39,725 nucleotides of DNA from CBFDBF01 sp050295355 (lineage in GTDB: Bacteria; Pseudomonadota; Gammaproteobacteria; Chromatiales; Chromatiaceae). The first letter of the stretch is position 1. Each line of letters starts with the position of its first letter. The position numbers were made by a program, and so were the translations under genes. Positions 16,418-24,552 of this stretch are shown one piece after another. Below the pieces are notes generated by a model. That model saw only the letters and a list, made by a program, of their open reading frames with translations. It made no database searches and was not told the DNA's origin. Location of the stretch: contig JBNKPL010000007.1 in NCBI GenBank assembly GCA_050295355.1, forward strand, positions 1 to 39,725, read 5' to 3'.

Positions 16418-16906
16418 ATGACCGAAAACCAGCAAGCCCAGAATGAAGGCCAACGACAGTTTCTTATCCAGCGCATCTACACCAAGGACCTCTCTTTTGA
16501 GACCCCCGGCTCCCCGGCCATTTTCACCGTCGAGTGGAACCCCCAGTACAACCTCGACTTCAACACCCGGGCCACTTCGCTGGGTAATGACCACTATGAG
16601 GTCGTACTCACCATTACCGTCACCGCCAAAAACGGCGAAGAGGTCGGATTCCTGGTGGAAGTGCAGCAGGCCGGTATCTTCCTGATGCAGGGCTTTCCAG
16701 AGCAAGAAATGGGACCCATGCTGGGTGCCTTCTGTCCGAACACCCTGTTCCCCTACGTGCGGGAAGTGGTGTCCGATCTGGTTTCCAAGGGAAGTTTCCC
16801 GCAACTGATCCTCTCCCCCATCAACTTCGACATGATCTACGCGCAGCAGCAGCAACGGATGGCCCAACAGGCGCAGCAGGCCGCTGAAGCCGGAGAGACC
16901 CACTAG
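16418..16906 (+). CDS. secB: Protein-export chaperone SecB
   Basis: A 162-aa homotetrameric cytosolic chaperone that keeps preproteins unfolded and passes them to SecA. Conserved parts include IYTKDLSFETP near the start, the central strand region, and LFPYVREVVSDLVSKGSFP with LSPINFDMIY. A Gln-rich tail follows. GAGAAG precedes the ATG. The gpsA start comes 3 nt after its stop. Confidence 0.97.
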   Translation: MTENQQAQNEGQRQFLIQRIYTKDLSFETPGSPAIFTVEWNPQYNLDFNTRATSLGNDHYEVVLTITVTAKNGEEVGFLVEVQQAGIFLMQGFPEQEMGPMLGAFCPNTLFPYVREVVSDLVSKGSFPQLILSPINFDMIYAQQQQRMAQQAQQAAEAGETH

Positions 16907-16909
16907 AAG

Positions 16910-17917
16910 ATGAACCCCGCCCGCTCAAAGATCGCCGTATTGGGCGCCGGCTCCTGGGGCACGGCGCTGGCCATCCTGTTAAGCCGCAACGGCCATGGGG
17001 TCACCCTGTGGGGACTGCCCCAGGAGGTGGAGGCGCTGCAACAGGACGGCGAAAACCGCCGCTATCTGCCCGGGATCGCCTTCCCGCAGGGCCTGACGCC
17101 GGAAGCCGATCTCGCCGCCGCGGTAGACGGCGCCGATGAGGTGCTGGTGGCGGTGCCCAGTCACGCCTTCCGCCCGGTACTGGAAGCCCTCAAGTCCCTG
17201 CTTACAGACGAGACCAGCGTATGCTGGGCGACCAAGGGGCTGGAACCGGGCAGCGCCCGCCTGTTGAGCGCGGTGGCAAGCGAACTGCTGGGACCGGAAT
17301 GGCCCATCGGCGTCATCTCCGGACCCACCTTCGCCGGCGAAGTGGCGCAAGGCCTGCCGACGGCCGTCACGGTCGCCTCCACCTCGCCCGCGCATGCCGA
17401 GCGGGTGGCCGGTTACCTTCAGTCGGACACTTTCCGCGCCTACACCAGCGACGACATCGTGGGCGTGCAGATCGGCGGCGCGGCGAAAAATCCCATGGCC
17501 ATCGGCGCCGGTATCGCCGACGGCCTCGGTTTCGGCGCCAATACCCGCGCCGCCCTGATCACCCGCGGCCTGGCGGAGATCATGCGCCTGGGCCTCGCCC
17601 TGGGCGGCAAGGCCGAGACCTTCATGGGGCTGGCCGGTCTCGGTGACCTGGCCCTCACCTGCACCGACAACCAGTCCCGCAACCGCCGCATGGGACTGGC
17701 GCTGGCCGGCGGCATGGGCATCGAAGAGGCGAAAAAGGAGATCGGCCAGGAGGTGGAAGGGGTGGGCACCGCCAAGGTGATTCATCAGAAGGCCAGGGAA
17801 CTGGGTATCGACATGCCCATCACCGAGCAAATCTACCAGGTGCTGTACGAAGGCCTCGCCCCCAGGCAGGCGGTGCAGAACCTGCTGGGCCGGGCCCCGA
17901 AGGCGGAGACCGATTAA
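16910..17917 (+). CDS. gpsA: NAD(P)H-dependent glycerol-3-phosphate dehydrogenase
   Basis: A 335-aa soluble enzyme that reduces dihydroxyacetone phosphate to sn-glycerol 3-phosphate for phospholipid synthesis. The Rossmann motif VLGAGSWGTALA is at the N-terminus, followed by CWATKGLEPGS, and the substrate/catalytic region AAKNPMAIGAGIADG with GLAGLGDLALTC. Its TAA overlaps the trmL stop on the other strand (TTAA at 17914-17917), so the two genes converge with no spacer. Confidence 0.97.
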   Translation: MNPARSKIAVLGAGSWGTALAILLSRNGHGVTLWGLPQEVEALQQDGENRRYLPGIAFPQGLTPEADLAAAVDGADEVLVAVPSHAFRPVLEALKSLLTDETSVCWATKGLEPGSARLLSAVASELLGPEWPIGVISGPTFAGEVAQGLPTAVTVASTSPAHAERVAGYLQSDTFRAYTSDDIVGVQIGGAAKNPMAIGAGIADGLGFGANTRAALITRGLAEIMRLGLALGGKAETFMGLAGLGDLALTCTDNQSRNRRMGLALAGGMGIEEAKKEIGQEVEGVGTAKVIHQKARELGIDMPITEQIYQVLYEGLAPRQAVQNLLGRAPKAETD

Positions 17918-18384
17918 CTCCCCGCCGCGCCTTCATACCCCTGCTGGCGCCACGCCTCGTACAGTATCACCGCCGCCGCGTTGGAGAGATTGAGACTGCG
18001 GTTGCCCGCGCACATGGGAATCCGAATCCGCCGCTCCGGCTCCACGCGTTCCAGCACCGTCCGCGGCAAACCGCGGGTCTCCGGGCCGAACAGCAGGGCA
18101 TCACCCGGGGCAAACGCCACCTCCGAATAGATCCGGCCGCCTCGAGTGGAGCAGGTGAACAGCCGCGGTGGCCGCTGCTGCTGTAGAAAATCCTCCAGGC
18201 TGGCGTATTCCCGCACCCCGGTCAGCTCGCTGTAGTCCATCCCGGCCCGGCGCACGGACTTTTCATCCAGCCGAAATCCCAGAGGATGTATAAGGTGAAG
18301 GGTGCTGCCACTGTTGGCGCATAGGCGTATGATATTACCCGTGTTGGGCGGGATTTCCGGCTCAAACAGAACGACGTGAAACAT
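17914..18384 (-). CDS. trmL: tRNA (cytidine/uridine-2'-O-)-methyltransferase TrmL
   Basis: A 156-aa SPOUT-class methyltransferase that modifies the wobble nucleotide of tRNA-Leu isoacceptors (formerly YibK/CspR). Motifs: PEIPPNTGNIIRLCANSG, LLFGPETRGLP (S-adenosylmethionine knot) and IPMCAGNRSLNLSNAAAV. ATG 18384 gives the canonical MFHVVLFEPEIPPNTGN start; an upstream extension to 18462 overlaps pyrD. Only 20 bp separate this start from the divergent pyrD start. Confidence 0.96.
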   Translation of the reverse strand: MFHVVLFEPEIPPNTGNIIRLCANSGSTLHLIHPLGFRLDEKSVRRAGMDYSELTGVREYASLEDFLQQQRPPRLFTCSTRGGRIYSEVAFAPGDALLFGPETRGLPRTVLERVEPERRIRIPMCAGNRSLNLSNAAAVILYEAWRQQGYEGAAGS

Positions 18385-18404
18385 GCTATTTAGCGGAACC
18401 CTGC

Positions 18405-19373
18405 ATGACAGAGCATAACCCCTCATCGCTGGCCGTGGATTTTTGTGGACTGCAATTTGCAACGCCCATTGTACTGCTTTCCGGCTGTGTTGGGTTCGGC
18501 GATGAGTTCACCCGGGTAAACGGTTTCAGCAACCGCGACGCGGGGGCGGTTTGTCTCAAGGGCACCACCCTGGAGCCGCGCCTGGGCAATGCGCCGCACC
18601 GGGTCTACGAAACCAGCGGCGGCATGCTCAACGCCATCGGACTTCAGAACCCCGGCGTGGACGCGGTGGTCAACGACATCCTGCCCACGCTGGATTTCAG
18701 CGAGACCCGCTTCATCGCCAATATCTCCGGCTCCACCATCGAGGAGTACACCGAGGTGGCGCGCCGCTTTAACGATTCGCCCGTGGACGCCCTGGAGATC
18801 AACATCTCCTGTCCCAATGTGAAAAAGGGCGGTGCCACCTTCGGCAACGACCCGGAGATGTCGGCGCGGGTGGTGTCGGCGTGCCGCGGCGTCACCCAAA
18901 AGCCGCTCATCACCAAACTCTCCCCCAACCAGACCGATATCGCCGACAACGCCCGGCGCTGTCTGGAGGCGGGCAGTGACGCCTTTTCCGTAATCAACAC
19001 CCTGATGGGCATGGCCATAGATGCCGAGAGCCGGACCCCGGTCATCGGCAACAACCAGGGCGGTCTATCCGGCCCCGCCATCAAGCCGGTGGCGCTGCTC
19101 AAGGTGCATCAGGTCTATCAGGTTTGCCGCGAACACAACATCCCCATCATCGGCCAGGGCGGCATCAGTTGCGCGGAAGACGCCCTGGAGTTCCTCATCG
19201 CCGGGGCTAGCGCGGTGGGCGTGGGAACCGCGCTGTTCTATGATCCCCTTATCTGCAAACGGATCAACCAGGGAATCGCCGACTATCTGCAGCGGCACCA
19301 ACTGGACTCCGTGACGCAATTAACCGGCACACTGCAGCTGAATACGGGCGGTCCTGTACGCTGCGGCTGTTGA
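18405..19373 (+). CDS. pyrD: Dihydroorotate dehydrogenase, class 1B-like catalytic subunit
   Basis: A 322-aa FMN-dependent TIM-barrel enzyme of pyrimidine synthesis, oxidising dihydroorotate to orotate. The class-1 catalytic Cys is in INISCPNVKKGG, and VKKGG plus the N-terminal SGCVGFGDEF resemble class 1B (PyrDB) rather than the membrane class-2 enzyme usual in gammaproteobacteria. GQGGISCAEDALEFLIAGA marks the phosphate/FMN region. Class 1B enzymes normally need the PyrK Fe-S/FAD subunit; no pyrK is adjacent. The C-terminus ends in an unusual RCGC. The HDOD gene follows after 13 bp. Confidence 0.9.
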   Translation: MTEHNPSSLAVDFCGLQFATPIVLLSGCVGFGDEFTRVNGFSNRDAGAVCLKGTTLEPRLGNAPHRVYETSGGMLNAIGLQNPGVDAVVNDILPTLDFSETRFIANISGSTIEEYTEVARRFNDSPVDALEINISCPNVKKGGATFGNDPEMSARVVSACRGVTQKPLITKLSPNQTDIADNARRCLEAGSDAFSVINTLMGMAIDAESRTPVIGNNQGGLSGPAIKPVALLKVHQVYQVCREHNIPIIGQGGISCAEDALEFLIAGASAVGVGTALFYDPLICKRINQGIADYLQRHQLDSVTQLTGTLQLNTGGPVRCGC

Positions 19374-19386
19374 AAGGACGAGGGGA

Positions 19387-20655
19387 ATGAGCAAGCACGG
19401 CCAACGGCCCGACATCGGAACCCTGCGAAAATTCGAGGCGTTCCAGGATCTCTCCCCGGAACAGCTCGACCTGCTGGCCCGCCACCTGCAAATCAAGGTC
19501 GCCAAACCGGGACAGCGTCTCATTGAGCGTGGCAGTTTCGAACAGTTCAATCTGTTTCTTATCGAGGGTGTTCTGCATCTGGAAGCGGCGGATGGAAAGA
19601 TGTCTGATATCCATGCGGATTCTCCCGCCGCGGCCCGCCCCATCGCGTCCCTGCTGCCCAGAAAATATGAAGTAACCGCCGGCGGCGAAGTCTGGTACAT
19701 CCTGGTGGCCAATGACTTCATGCCGCGCACGCCAGACACGGACACGGTTAACGGCAACCTGGCCGGCATAGAGGTATCCGGCGGGCTGGATATCGGCCAA
19801 TCCGAGACCCAACTGGCCGCCGCCATCTACAAGGACTTGACCGACGACCGGCTGACCCTCCCTTCGCTGCCCGATGTGGCCATCCGCGTGGGACGGGCGC
19901 TTGAAGACGAATCCTCCAATGCCAAAAGCATCGCCAGAATCATCGAGACCGATCCCTCTATTACGGCCAAGATCGTAAAGGCCGCCAACAGCGCCTATTA
20001 CGGCGGCTACGCACCCGTGGACAACACCCCCGACGCGGTAGTGCGGCTCGGAATGAAAGTGACGCATAATTTGGTGCTGGCCTACACCCTCCGCGACCTG
20101 TTCAAAGCGAAATCGAAGAATCTGCAACGGCATATGCAGCAGTTGTGGCAACACAGCACCCGGGTGGCCGCTATCAGCTACATGCTGGTTCGCAAGGTCC
20201 GCGAACTTCGGCGGCTCAACGCGGACGAGGCCATGCTGCAGGGGTTGCTGCACGATATCGGCGTGGCGGCCATTCTGAACCAGGCGGCGCACTACCCGAC
20301 CCTGGCCGACAGTGACGAGGCCATCGACTACGCCATCCACAACCTGCGCGGCGTAGTGGGCGGCGCCATCATGGAGGCCTGGCGCTTCCCGGACGAATTC
20401 GTCATCACCGCCATTGAAGCGGAAACCTGGGAACGGGATACCGGGGCAGAGGCGGACTTCTGCGATCTGGTCCAGGTCGCCCAGCTGCATAGCTACATCG
20501 GTACGGAGCGGGCCAGGGATCTGCCGCTGCTGACCGAGATCCCGGCCCTGCGGCGGCTAGGTATCGGCGAACTCACCCCGCACCAGAGCCTGGGTATTCT
20601 GGAGGCGGCGGAAGAACAGATCCAGCAGACCCAGTCCCTGCTCCTCCAGGCCTGA
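19387..20655 (+). CDS. cNMP-binding-like / HDOD domain protein
   Basis: A 422-aa predicted cytoplasmic signalling protein. Residues about 10-125 resemble a cyclic-nucleotide-binding beta-roll (FQDLSPEQLDLLARHL, then LIERGSFEQFNLFLIEGVL). Residues about 155-355 form an HDOD domain, with LPSLPDVAIRVGRAL at its start and GLLHDIGVAAIL keeping an HD dipeptide. HDOD proteins act in regulation of motility, biofilm or stress without proven phosphodiesterase activity in most cases. AGGGGA precedes the ATG, and the spacing suggests co-transcription with pyrD. Confidence 0.85.
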   Translation: MSKHGQRPDIGTLRKFEAFQDLSPEQLDLLARHLQIKVAKPGQRLIERGSFEQFNLFLIEGVLHLEAADGKMSDIHADSPAAARPIASLLPRKYEVTAGGEVWYILVANDFMPRTPDTDTVNGNLAGIEVSGGLDIGQSETQLAAAIYKDLTDDRLTLPSLPDVAIRVGRALEDESSNAKSIARIIETDPSITAKIVKAANSAYYGGYAPVDNTPDAVVRLGMKVTHNLVLAYTLRDLFKAKSKNLQRHMQQLWQHSTRVAAISYMLVRKVRELRRLNADEAMLQGLLHDIGVAAILNQAAHYPTLADSDEAIDYAIHNLRGVVGGAIMEAWRFPDEFVITAIEAETWERDTGAEADFCDLVQVAQLHSYIGTERARDLPLLTEIPALRRLGIGELTPHQSLGILEAAEEQIQQTQSLLLQA

Positions 20656-20741
20656 TCAAGCGGCAGGCGCCCCGTCCAACCCGCCACGGCGCAATCTCTA
20701 CACAACCCCGGTCGGGCGGCCCGAATGGTGACCCTGTTACA

Positions 20742-21401
20742 ATGAAATTCCAGCGCTTACACCCCTGGCAGGTTACCCCGGCCGAGGCGCGCGCCATCCA
20801 GGAGAGACTTCGCTTCCGGGTGGAAACCGCCGACCGGCTGGGGCCTGTGCGGCGGGTCGCCGGGGTCGACGTGGGATTTGAAGAGGGCGGAACCGTCACC
20901 CGCGCCGCCGTGGCGGTGCTGGAGTTCCCCTCCCTGGAACTGCTGGAAACCGCCGTCGCCCGGCTGCCCACCCGCTTCCCCTATGTCCCGGGGCTGCTCT
21001 CCTTCCGCGAAATCCCGGCCGTGCTCAAGGCGATGGAGCAACTTAACACCGCCCCCGATCTGCTGCTGTGCGACGGCCAGGGCATCGCCCATCCCCGCCG
21101 CTTCGGCATCGCCTGTCATCTGGGAATATGGACCGGCATCCCCGCCATTGGGGTGGCCAAAAGCCGGTTGCTGGGAACCCACGAGGAACCCGCCATGGAG
21201 AAGGGAAGCTGGACGCCGCTGATGGATGGGGCGGAACGCATCGGCGCGGTGCTGCGCAGCCGGAGCGGCGTCCGGCCGCTCTACATCTCCAGCGGCCACC
21301 GCATCAGCCTGCAAACCGCCATCGACTATGTGCTGGCCTGCACAACCAAGTACCGCCTGCCCGAGACCACCCGCCACGCCCATCGGCTGGCATCGGGCTG
21401 A
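20742..21401 (+). CDS. nfi: Endonuclease V (deoxyinosine 3' endonuclease)
   Basis: A 219-aa repair nuclease that nicks DNA one nucleotide 3' to deoxyinosine. Family features: VAGVDVGFEEGG (first metal-binding Asp), YVPGLLSFREIP (wedge and Glu), LLLCDGQGIAHPRRFGIACHLG (second Asp and Lys/Arg region) and SSGHRISLQTA near the C-terminus. The length is typical. Confidence 0.95.
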   Translation: MKFQRLHPWQVTPAEARAIQERLRFRVETADRLGPVRRVAGVDVGFEEGGTVTRAAVAVLEFPSLELLETAVARLPTRFPYVPGLLSFREIPAVLKAMEQLNTAPDLLLCDGQGIAHPRRFGIACHLGIWTGIPAIGVAKSRLLGTHEEPAMEKGSWTPLMDGAERIGAVLRSRSGVRPLYISSGHRISLQTAIDYVLACTTKYRLPETTRHAHRLASG

Positions 21402-21408
21402 ACGGGCC

Positions 21409-21810
21409 TTACTTTTCCGGCCGGATATGTTCGATGTAGTAGGGCCGGTCTTCCATCGCCAGCCGCACGCCCTTGGCATTCACCACCAACCGCCGCTCCG
21501 TGTCTTCAAAACGGAGATCACAATGCGCCGCGCCGCGGCTCTCCAGTGGAACGGGGATCATGTCGCGGTAGGTGTAGATGTTCTCGCCCACGTCACCGCC
21601 GGCGCATTTGCAGGGACACTCCGGCAGGTCGCCCTGCACCTCCGCCCCGTCGAAGATCAGTTCGCCGGACTGGTACCAGCGGGTGCGCTCCACGGACCCG
21701 GTCATGGTCTTGATGATGTAGGCGCGGGAGAACCGCAAAATCACTTGCTCCCCCTCCACGCGGATGCTCTCCACCTCGCAACCGGGGAGATCGATACTAC
21801 TGGTGTCCAT
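21409..21810 (-). CDS. Conserved hypothetical protein
   Basis: A 133-aa soluble protein that I do not recognise. The ATG at 21810 is preceded by AGGAG; a TTG two codons upstream is less likely. The centre holds a short Cys-rich segment, PECPCKCAGGD (about residues 64-74), within a predicted beta-rich context (RTRWYQSGELIFDG, CDLRFEDTERRLVV). It lies between nfi (convergent, 7 bp apart) and ntrC (same strand, 63 bp apart). Confidence 0.75.
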   Translation of the reverse strand: MDTSSIDLPGCEVESIRVEGEQVILRFSRAYIIKTMTGSVERTRWYQSGELIFDGAEVQGDLPECPCKCAGGDVGENIYTYRDMIPVPLESRGAAHCDLRFEDTERRLVVNAKGVRLAMEDRPYYIEHIRPEK

Positions 21811-21873
21811 GGACAAAACTCCTGCTCAATTGGCTACAGGGCCGGGATTATACTGGAACCTTGCGCCGCCTGA

Positions 21874-23289
21874 TCAATCGTTCCCGTTGTGGAACAGCCC
21901 CAGCTCCTTGATCTTGCGGGTCAGGGTATTGCGGCCCCAGCCCAGCAGCTTGGCCGCTTCCAGCCGGCGTCCGCCGGTATGTTCCAACGCGGTCTCGATC
22001 ATGACCGTTTCAAACATGGGCAACGCCTCATCCAGCAGGTCCTCGCAACCCTCCTGCAACCGCTTCCTTACCCAGGCTTGCAAATCACCGCGCCAATCCC
22101 CCGTTCCAGCCCCTTCCGTCGAGCCGGACGACAACTCCTGGGGCAGGTCTTCCGGGTGAATCTCCCGGCTGGAGGCCATCACCGTCAGCCAGCGGGCGGT
22201 ATTCTGCAGCTGACGCACATTGCCCGGCCACTCCAGCTGCCGGATGTATTCTATCGTCTCCGGCAACAGGGTCTTGGCCTCCACCCCCAACTCCGCCGCC
22301 GCGGTGCGCAGGAAGTGGAGCATCAGCAGGGGAATATCCTCCCGCCGCTCCCGTACCGGCGGGATATGAACCCGAATCACATTGAGGCGGTGGAACAGGT
22401 CTTCGCGGAATCGTCCCGCTTCCACCTGCTGTTCCAGATCCTGATGGGTGGCGGCGATGATGCGTACATCCACCTTAATCGGTTCATGCCCCCCCACCCG
22501 GTAGAATTCGCCGTCCGCCAGTACCCGCAGCAGACGGGTCTGAAGCTGGGCCGGCATGTCGCCGATCTCATCCAGAAACAGGGTCCCGCCGTCCGCCTGC
22601 TCGAAGCGGCCGATGCGCCGACTCTGCGCCCCGGTGAAAGCGCCCCGTTCGTGACCGAACAGCTCCGACTCCATGAGATCGCTGGGAATGGCCGCCATGT
22701 TCAATGCGATAAAGGGCTCTTTCGCCCGCGGACTGTGGCGGTGCAGTGCCTGGGCCACCAGCTCCTTGCCGGTCCCGGATTCACCATTGATCAATACGGT
22801 GATACTGGAGCGCGCCAGCCGGCCGATGGCGCGAAACACCTCCTGCATGGCGGGCGCTTCGCCGATGATCTCGGTGCTGGTCATTTGCGAGCGTTCCCGC
22901 TCCCGGCCTTGGCCCTCCCGCTGGCGGCAGGCGCGGCGCACCTGCTCCACCGCCTCATCCACGTCGAAGGGCTTTGGCATGTACTCAAAGGCGCCACCTT
23001 GATAGGCAGAGACTGCGCTGTCCAGGTCTGAGTGGGCGGTCATGATGATCACTGGCAGATCAGGATAGCTCTCATGAATCCGCTCCAGCAGTGTCAACCC
23101 GTCCATGCCCGGCATCCGGACGTCGGAGATCATTACATCGGGCGCGCCCTGGGGCAGGGCCGCCAGTACGCCGTCCGCGTCCTCGAAACTGGTTACCTCC
23201 ATGTCCGCCTGTTGCAGCGCCTTCTCCAGCACCCAGCGGATGGAGCGATCATCATCGATGATCCACACCTCATGTTTACTTGTCATCAT
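21874..23289 (-). CDS. ntrC: Nitrogen regulation response regulator NtrC (GlnG)
   Basis: A 471-aa sigma-54 activator. Receiver domain 1-125 with phosphoacceptor Asp in MISDVRMPG (D56) and KPF Lys. AAA+ domain about 145-380 with Walker A GESGTGKE, the sigma-54 loop ERGAFTGA and Walker B FLDEIGDMP. The Fis-type helix-turn-helix at the C-terminus has RLEAAKLLGWGRNTLTRKI. Starts at ATG 23289 or 23286 inside the end of ntrB (14-bp overlap). It should act on the NtrC-like sites seen upstream of glnA and ntrB. Confidence 0.97.
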   Translation of the reverse strand: MMTSKHEVWIIDDDRSIRWVLEKALQQADMEVTSFEDADGVLAALPQGAPDVMISDVRMPGMDGLTLLERIHESYPDLPVIIMTAHSDLDSAVSAYQGGAFEYMPKPFDVDEAVEQVRRACRQREGQGRERERSQMTSTEIIGEAPAMQEVFRAIGRLARSSITVLINGESGTGKELVAQALHRHSPRAKEPFIALNMAAIPSDLMESELFGHERGAFTGAQSRRIGRFEQADGGTLFLDEIGDMPAQLQTRLLRVLADGEFYRVGGHEPIKVDVRIIAATHQDLEQQVEAGRFREDLFHRLNVIRVHIPPVRERREDIPLLMLHFLRTAAAELGVEAKTLLPETIEYIRQLEWPGNVRQLQNTARWLTVMASSREIHPEDLPQELSSGSTEGAGTGDWRGDLQAWVRKRLQEGCEDLLDEALPMFETVMIETALEHTGGRRLEAAKLLGWGRNTLTRKIKELGLFHNGND

Positions 23290-24352
23290 CCTGCTCCATA
23301 GGGAGTATTACACTGAAAACCGTTTTCCCTGGTTCGCTTCTCCACTCAATCAGTCCGCCATGCTGGCCGACCAGGGTCTGGGCGATGGAGAGTCCCAGTC
23401 CCACGCCATTGCTTCCCGAGGTCACCAGTGGATAAAAAAGCCGGTCCTGGATCTCTTCCGGGATTCCCGGCCCGTTGTCCTCGATCTCAATCAACACCGC
23501 CAGCCGGTGGCAGCGATTCCCCAGCGTGAACTGCCTCAGGATGCGGGTGCGAAGGACGATCTCGCCGTCCTCCCGCTCGCCGATGGCGTTGGCCGCGTTG
23601 CCCACGATGTTCAGCAGCGCCTGGATAATCCGGTCGCTGTCCACGCTGACTTCCGGGATACTGGGGTCAAAGTCCCGATTGATCTGCAGCCGGTGCCCGT
23701 ATTCCGCCAGCACCAGGGTCCGCACCCGCTCCAGCAAAAGATGAATATTGACCCGCTCCGGCTCCAGCAAACGGTGGGGGCCCAACATCCGGTTGACCAG
23801 CGACTGCAACCGGTCCGCCTCCTCTATAATCACCTGGGTGTACTCGGAAAGGGCCGGATCGTTCAGCTCCCGCTCCAGCAGCTGGGCCGCGCCGCGCAAG
23901 CCACCGAGGGGGTTTTTGATCTCATGGGCCAGACCCCGGATCATCTCCCGTGCCACCTGCTGCTGATTCTGCATCTGCTCTTCCCGCGTAATCCTCAGCT
24001 GCCGGTCGATGGCGCGGATCTCCAGCAGAAACCCTCCCTGCAGATCCCCTTCCAGCAGGGGTACGAAAGAGCAATCCACCGTTACCTGATTACCGTTGGG
24101 CAGCATCAAACCGAGCTCCCGCTCGGTAAAGGGGCGGTCCGACTCCAATACCCGGCGGAGGGTGGTTTCAATCACATCACCGGGGCCGATCAGCAGATCC
24201 TGCGCCCTCTGGCCAAGCAGGTGGCGGGCGCTGACCTCAAACAGTACTTCCGAAGCCGGATTCAGATAACGCAGTACCGGCTCGGCGTCGAACAGCAATA
24301 CCGCCGTCTCCAGGTTCTCCAAAACCCGGTGGGTAAGTTCTTCGTTTGGCAT
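23276..24352 (-). CDS. ntrB: Nitrogen regulation sensor kinase NtrB (GlnL)
   Basis: A 358-aa soluble histidine kinase/phosphatase for NtrC, controlled by PII in the family. A PAS domain (about 10-110) is followed by the H-box RGLAHEIKNPLGGLRGAAQLL with the phosphorylated His, and the ATPase part with NIVGNAANAI, EDNGPGIP and GLGLSIAQTL. No membrane helix is present, as expected. ATG 24352 has a weak GGAA upstream; GTG 24367 is an alternative start adding five residues. It is paired with ntrC downstream. Confidence 0.96.
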   Translation of the reverse strand: MPNEELTHRVLENLETAVLLFDAEPVLRYLNPASEVLFEVSARHLLGQRAQDLLIGPGDVIETTLRRVLESDRPFTERELGLMLPNGNQVTVDCSFVPLLEGDLQGGFLLEIRAIDRQLRITREEQMQNQQQVAREMIRGLAHEIKNPLGGLRGAAQLLERELNDPALSEYTQVIIEEADRLQSLVNRMLGPHRLLEPERVNIHLLLERVRTLVLAEYGHRLQINRDFDPSIPEVSVDSDRIIQALLNIVGNAANAIGEREDGEIVLRTRILRQFTLGNRCHRLAVLIEIEDNGPGIPEEIQDRLFYPLVTSGSNGVGLGLSIAQTLVGQHGGLIEWRSEPGKTVFSVILPMEQDDDK

Positions 24353-24498
24353 CAGATCGGATTCCACAAACGCTAAATAGCAATTAACAGGCCAGCATGC
24401 AGCCCGGCCGCGCCTTTTGCTAACCCACTGAAAAATATAAAAACAGCGCCCTATCCAGGCCTGCCGAACGGCGCCAAATCAAGGCGAAAGAAAACGCG

Positions 24499-24515
24499 CG
24501 CACCACAATGGTGCA
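24499..24515. promoter_or_regulatory. NtrC-binding-site-like palindrome upstream of ntrB
   Basis: CGCACCACAATGGTGCA contains the perfect dyad GCACCA-CAA-TGGTGC and matches the enterobacterial NtrC consensus TGCACCA-N3-TGGTGCA at all but the first base. It lies about 145 bp before ntrB and 38 bp after the DUF4124 gene stop. This suggests autoregulation of ntrBC, as at E. coli glnLp. The same dyad followed on the minus strand by GTTTTCTTT could also act as a weak terminator. Confidence 0.65.
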
Positions 24516-24552
24516 TTATAGTCTGGGGGAGAGAGAAATGTGTGAACAGGCC

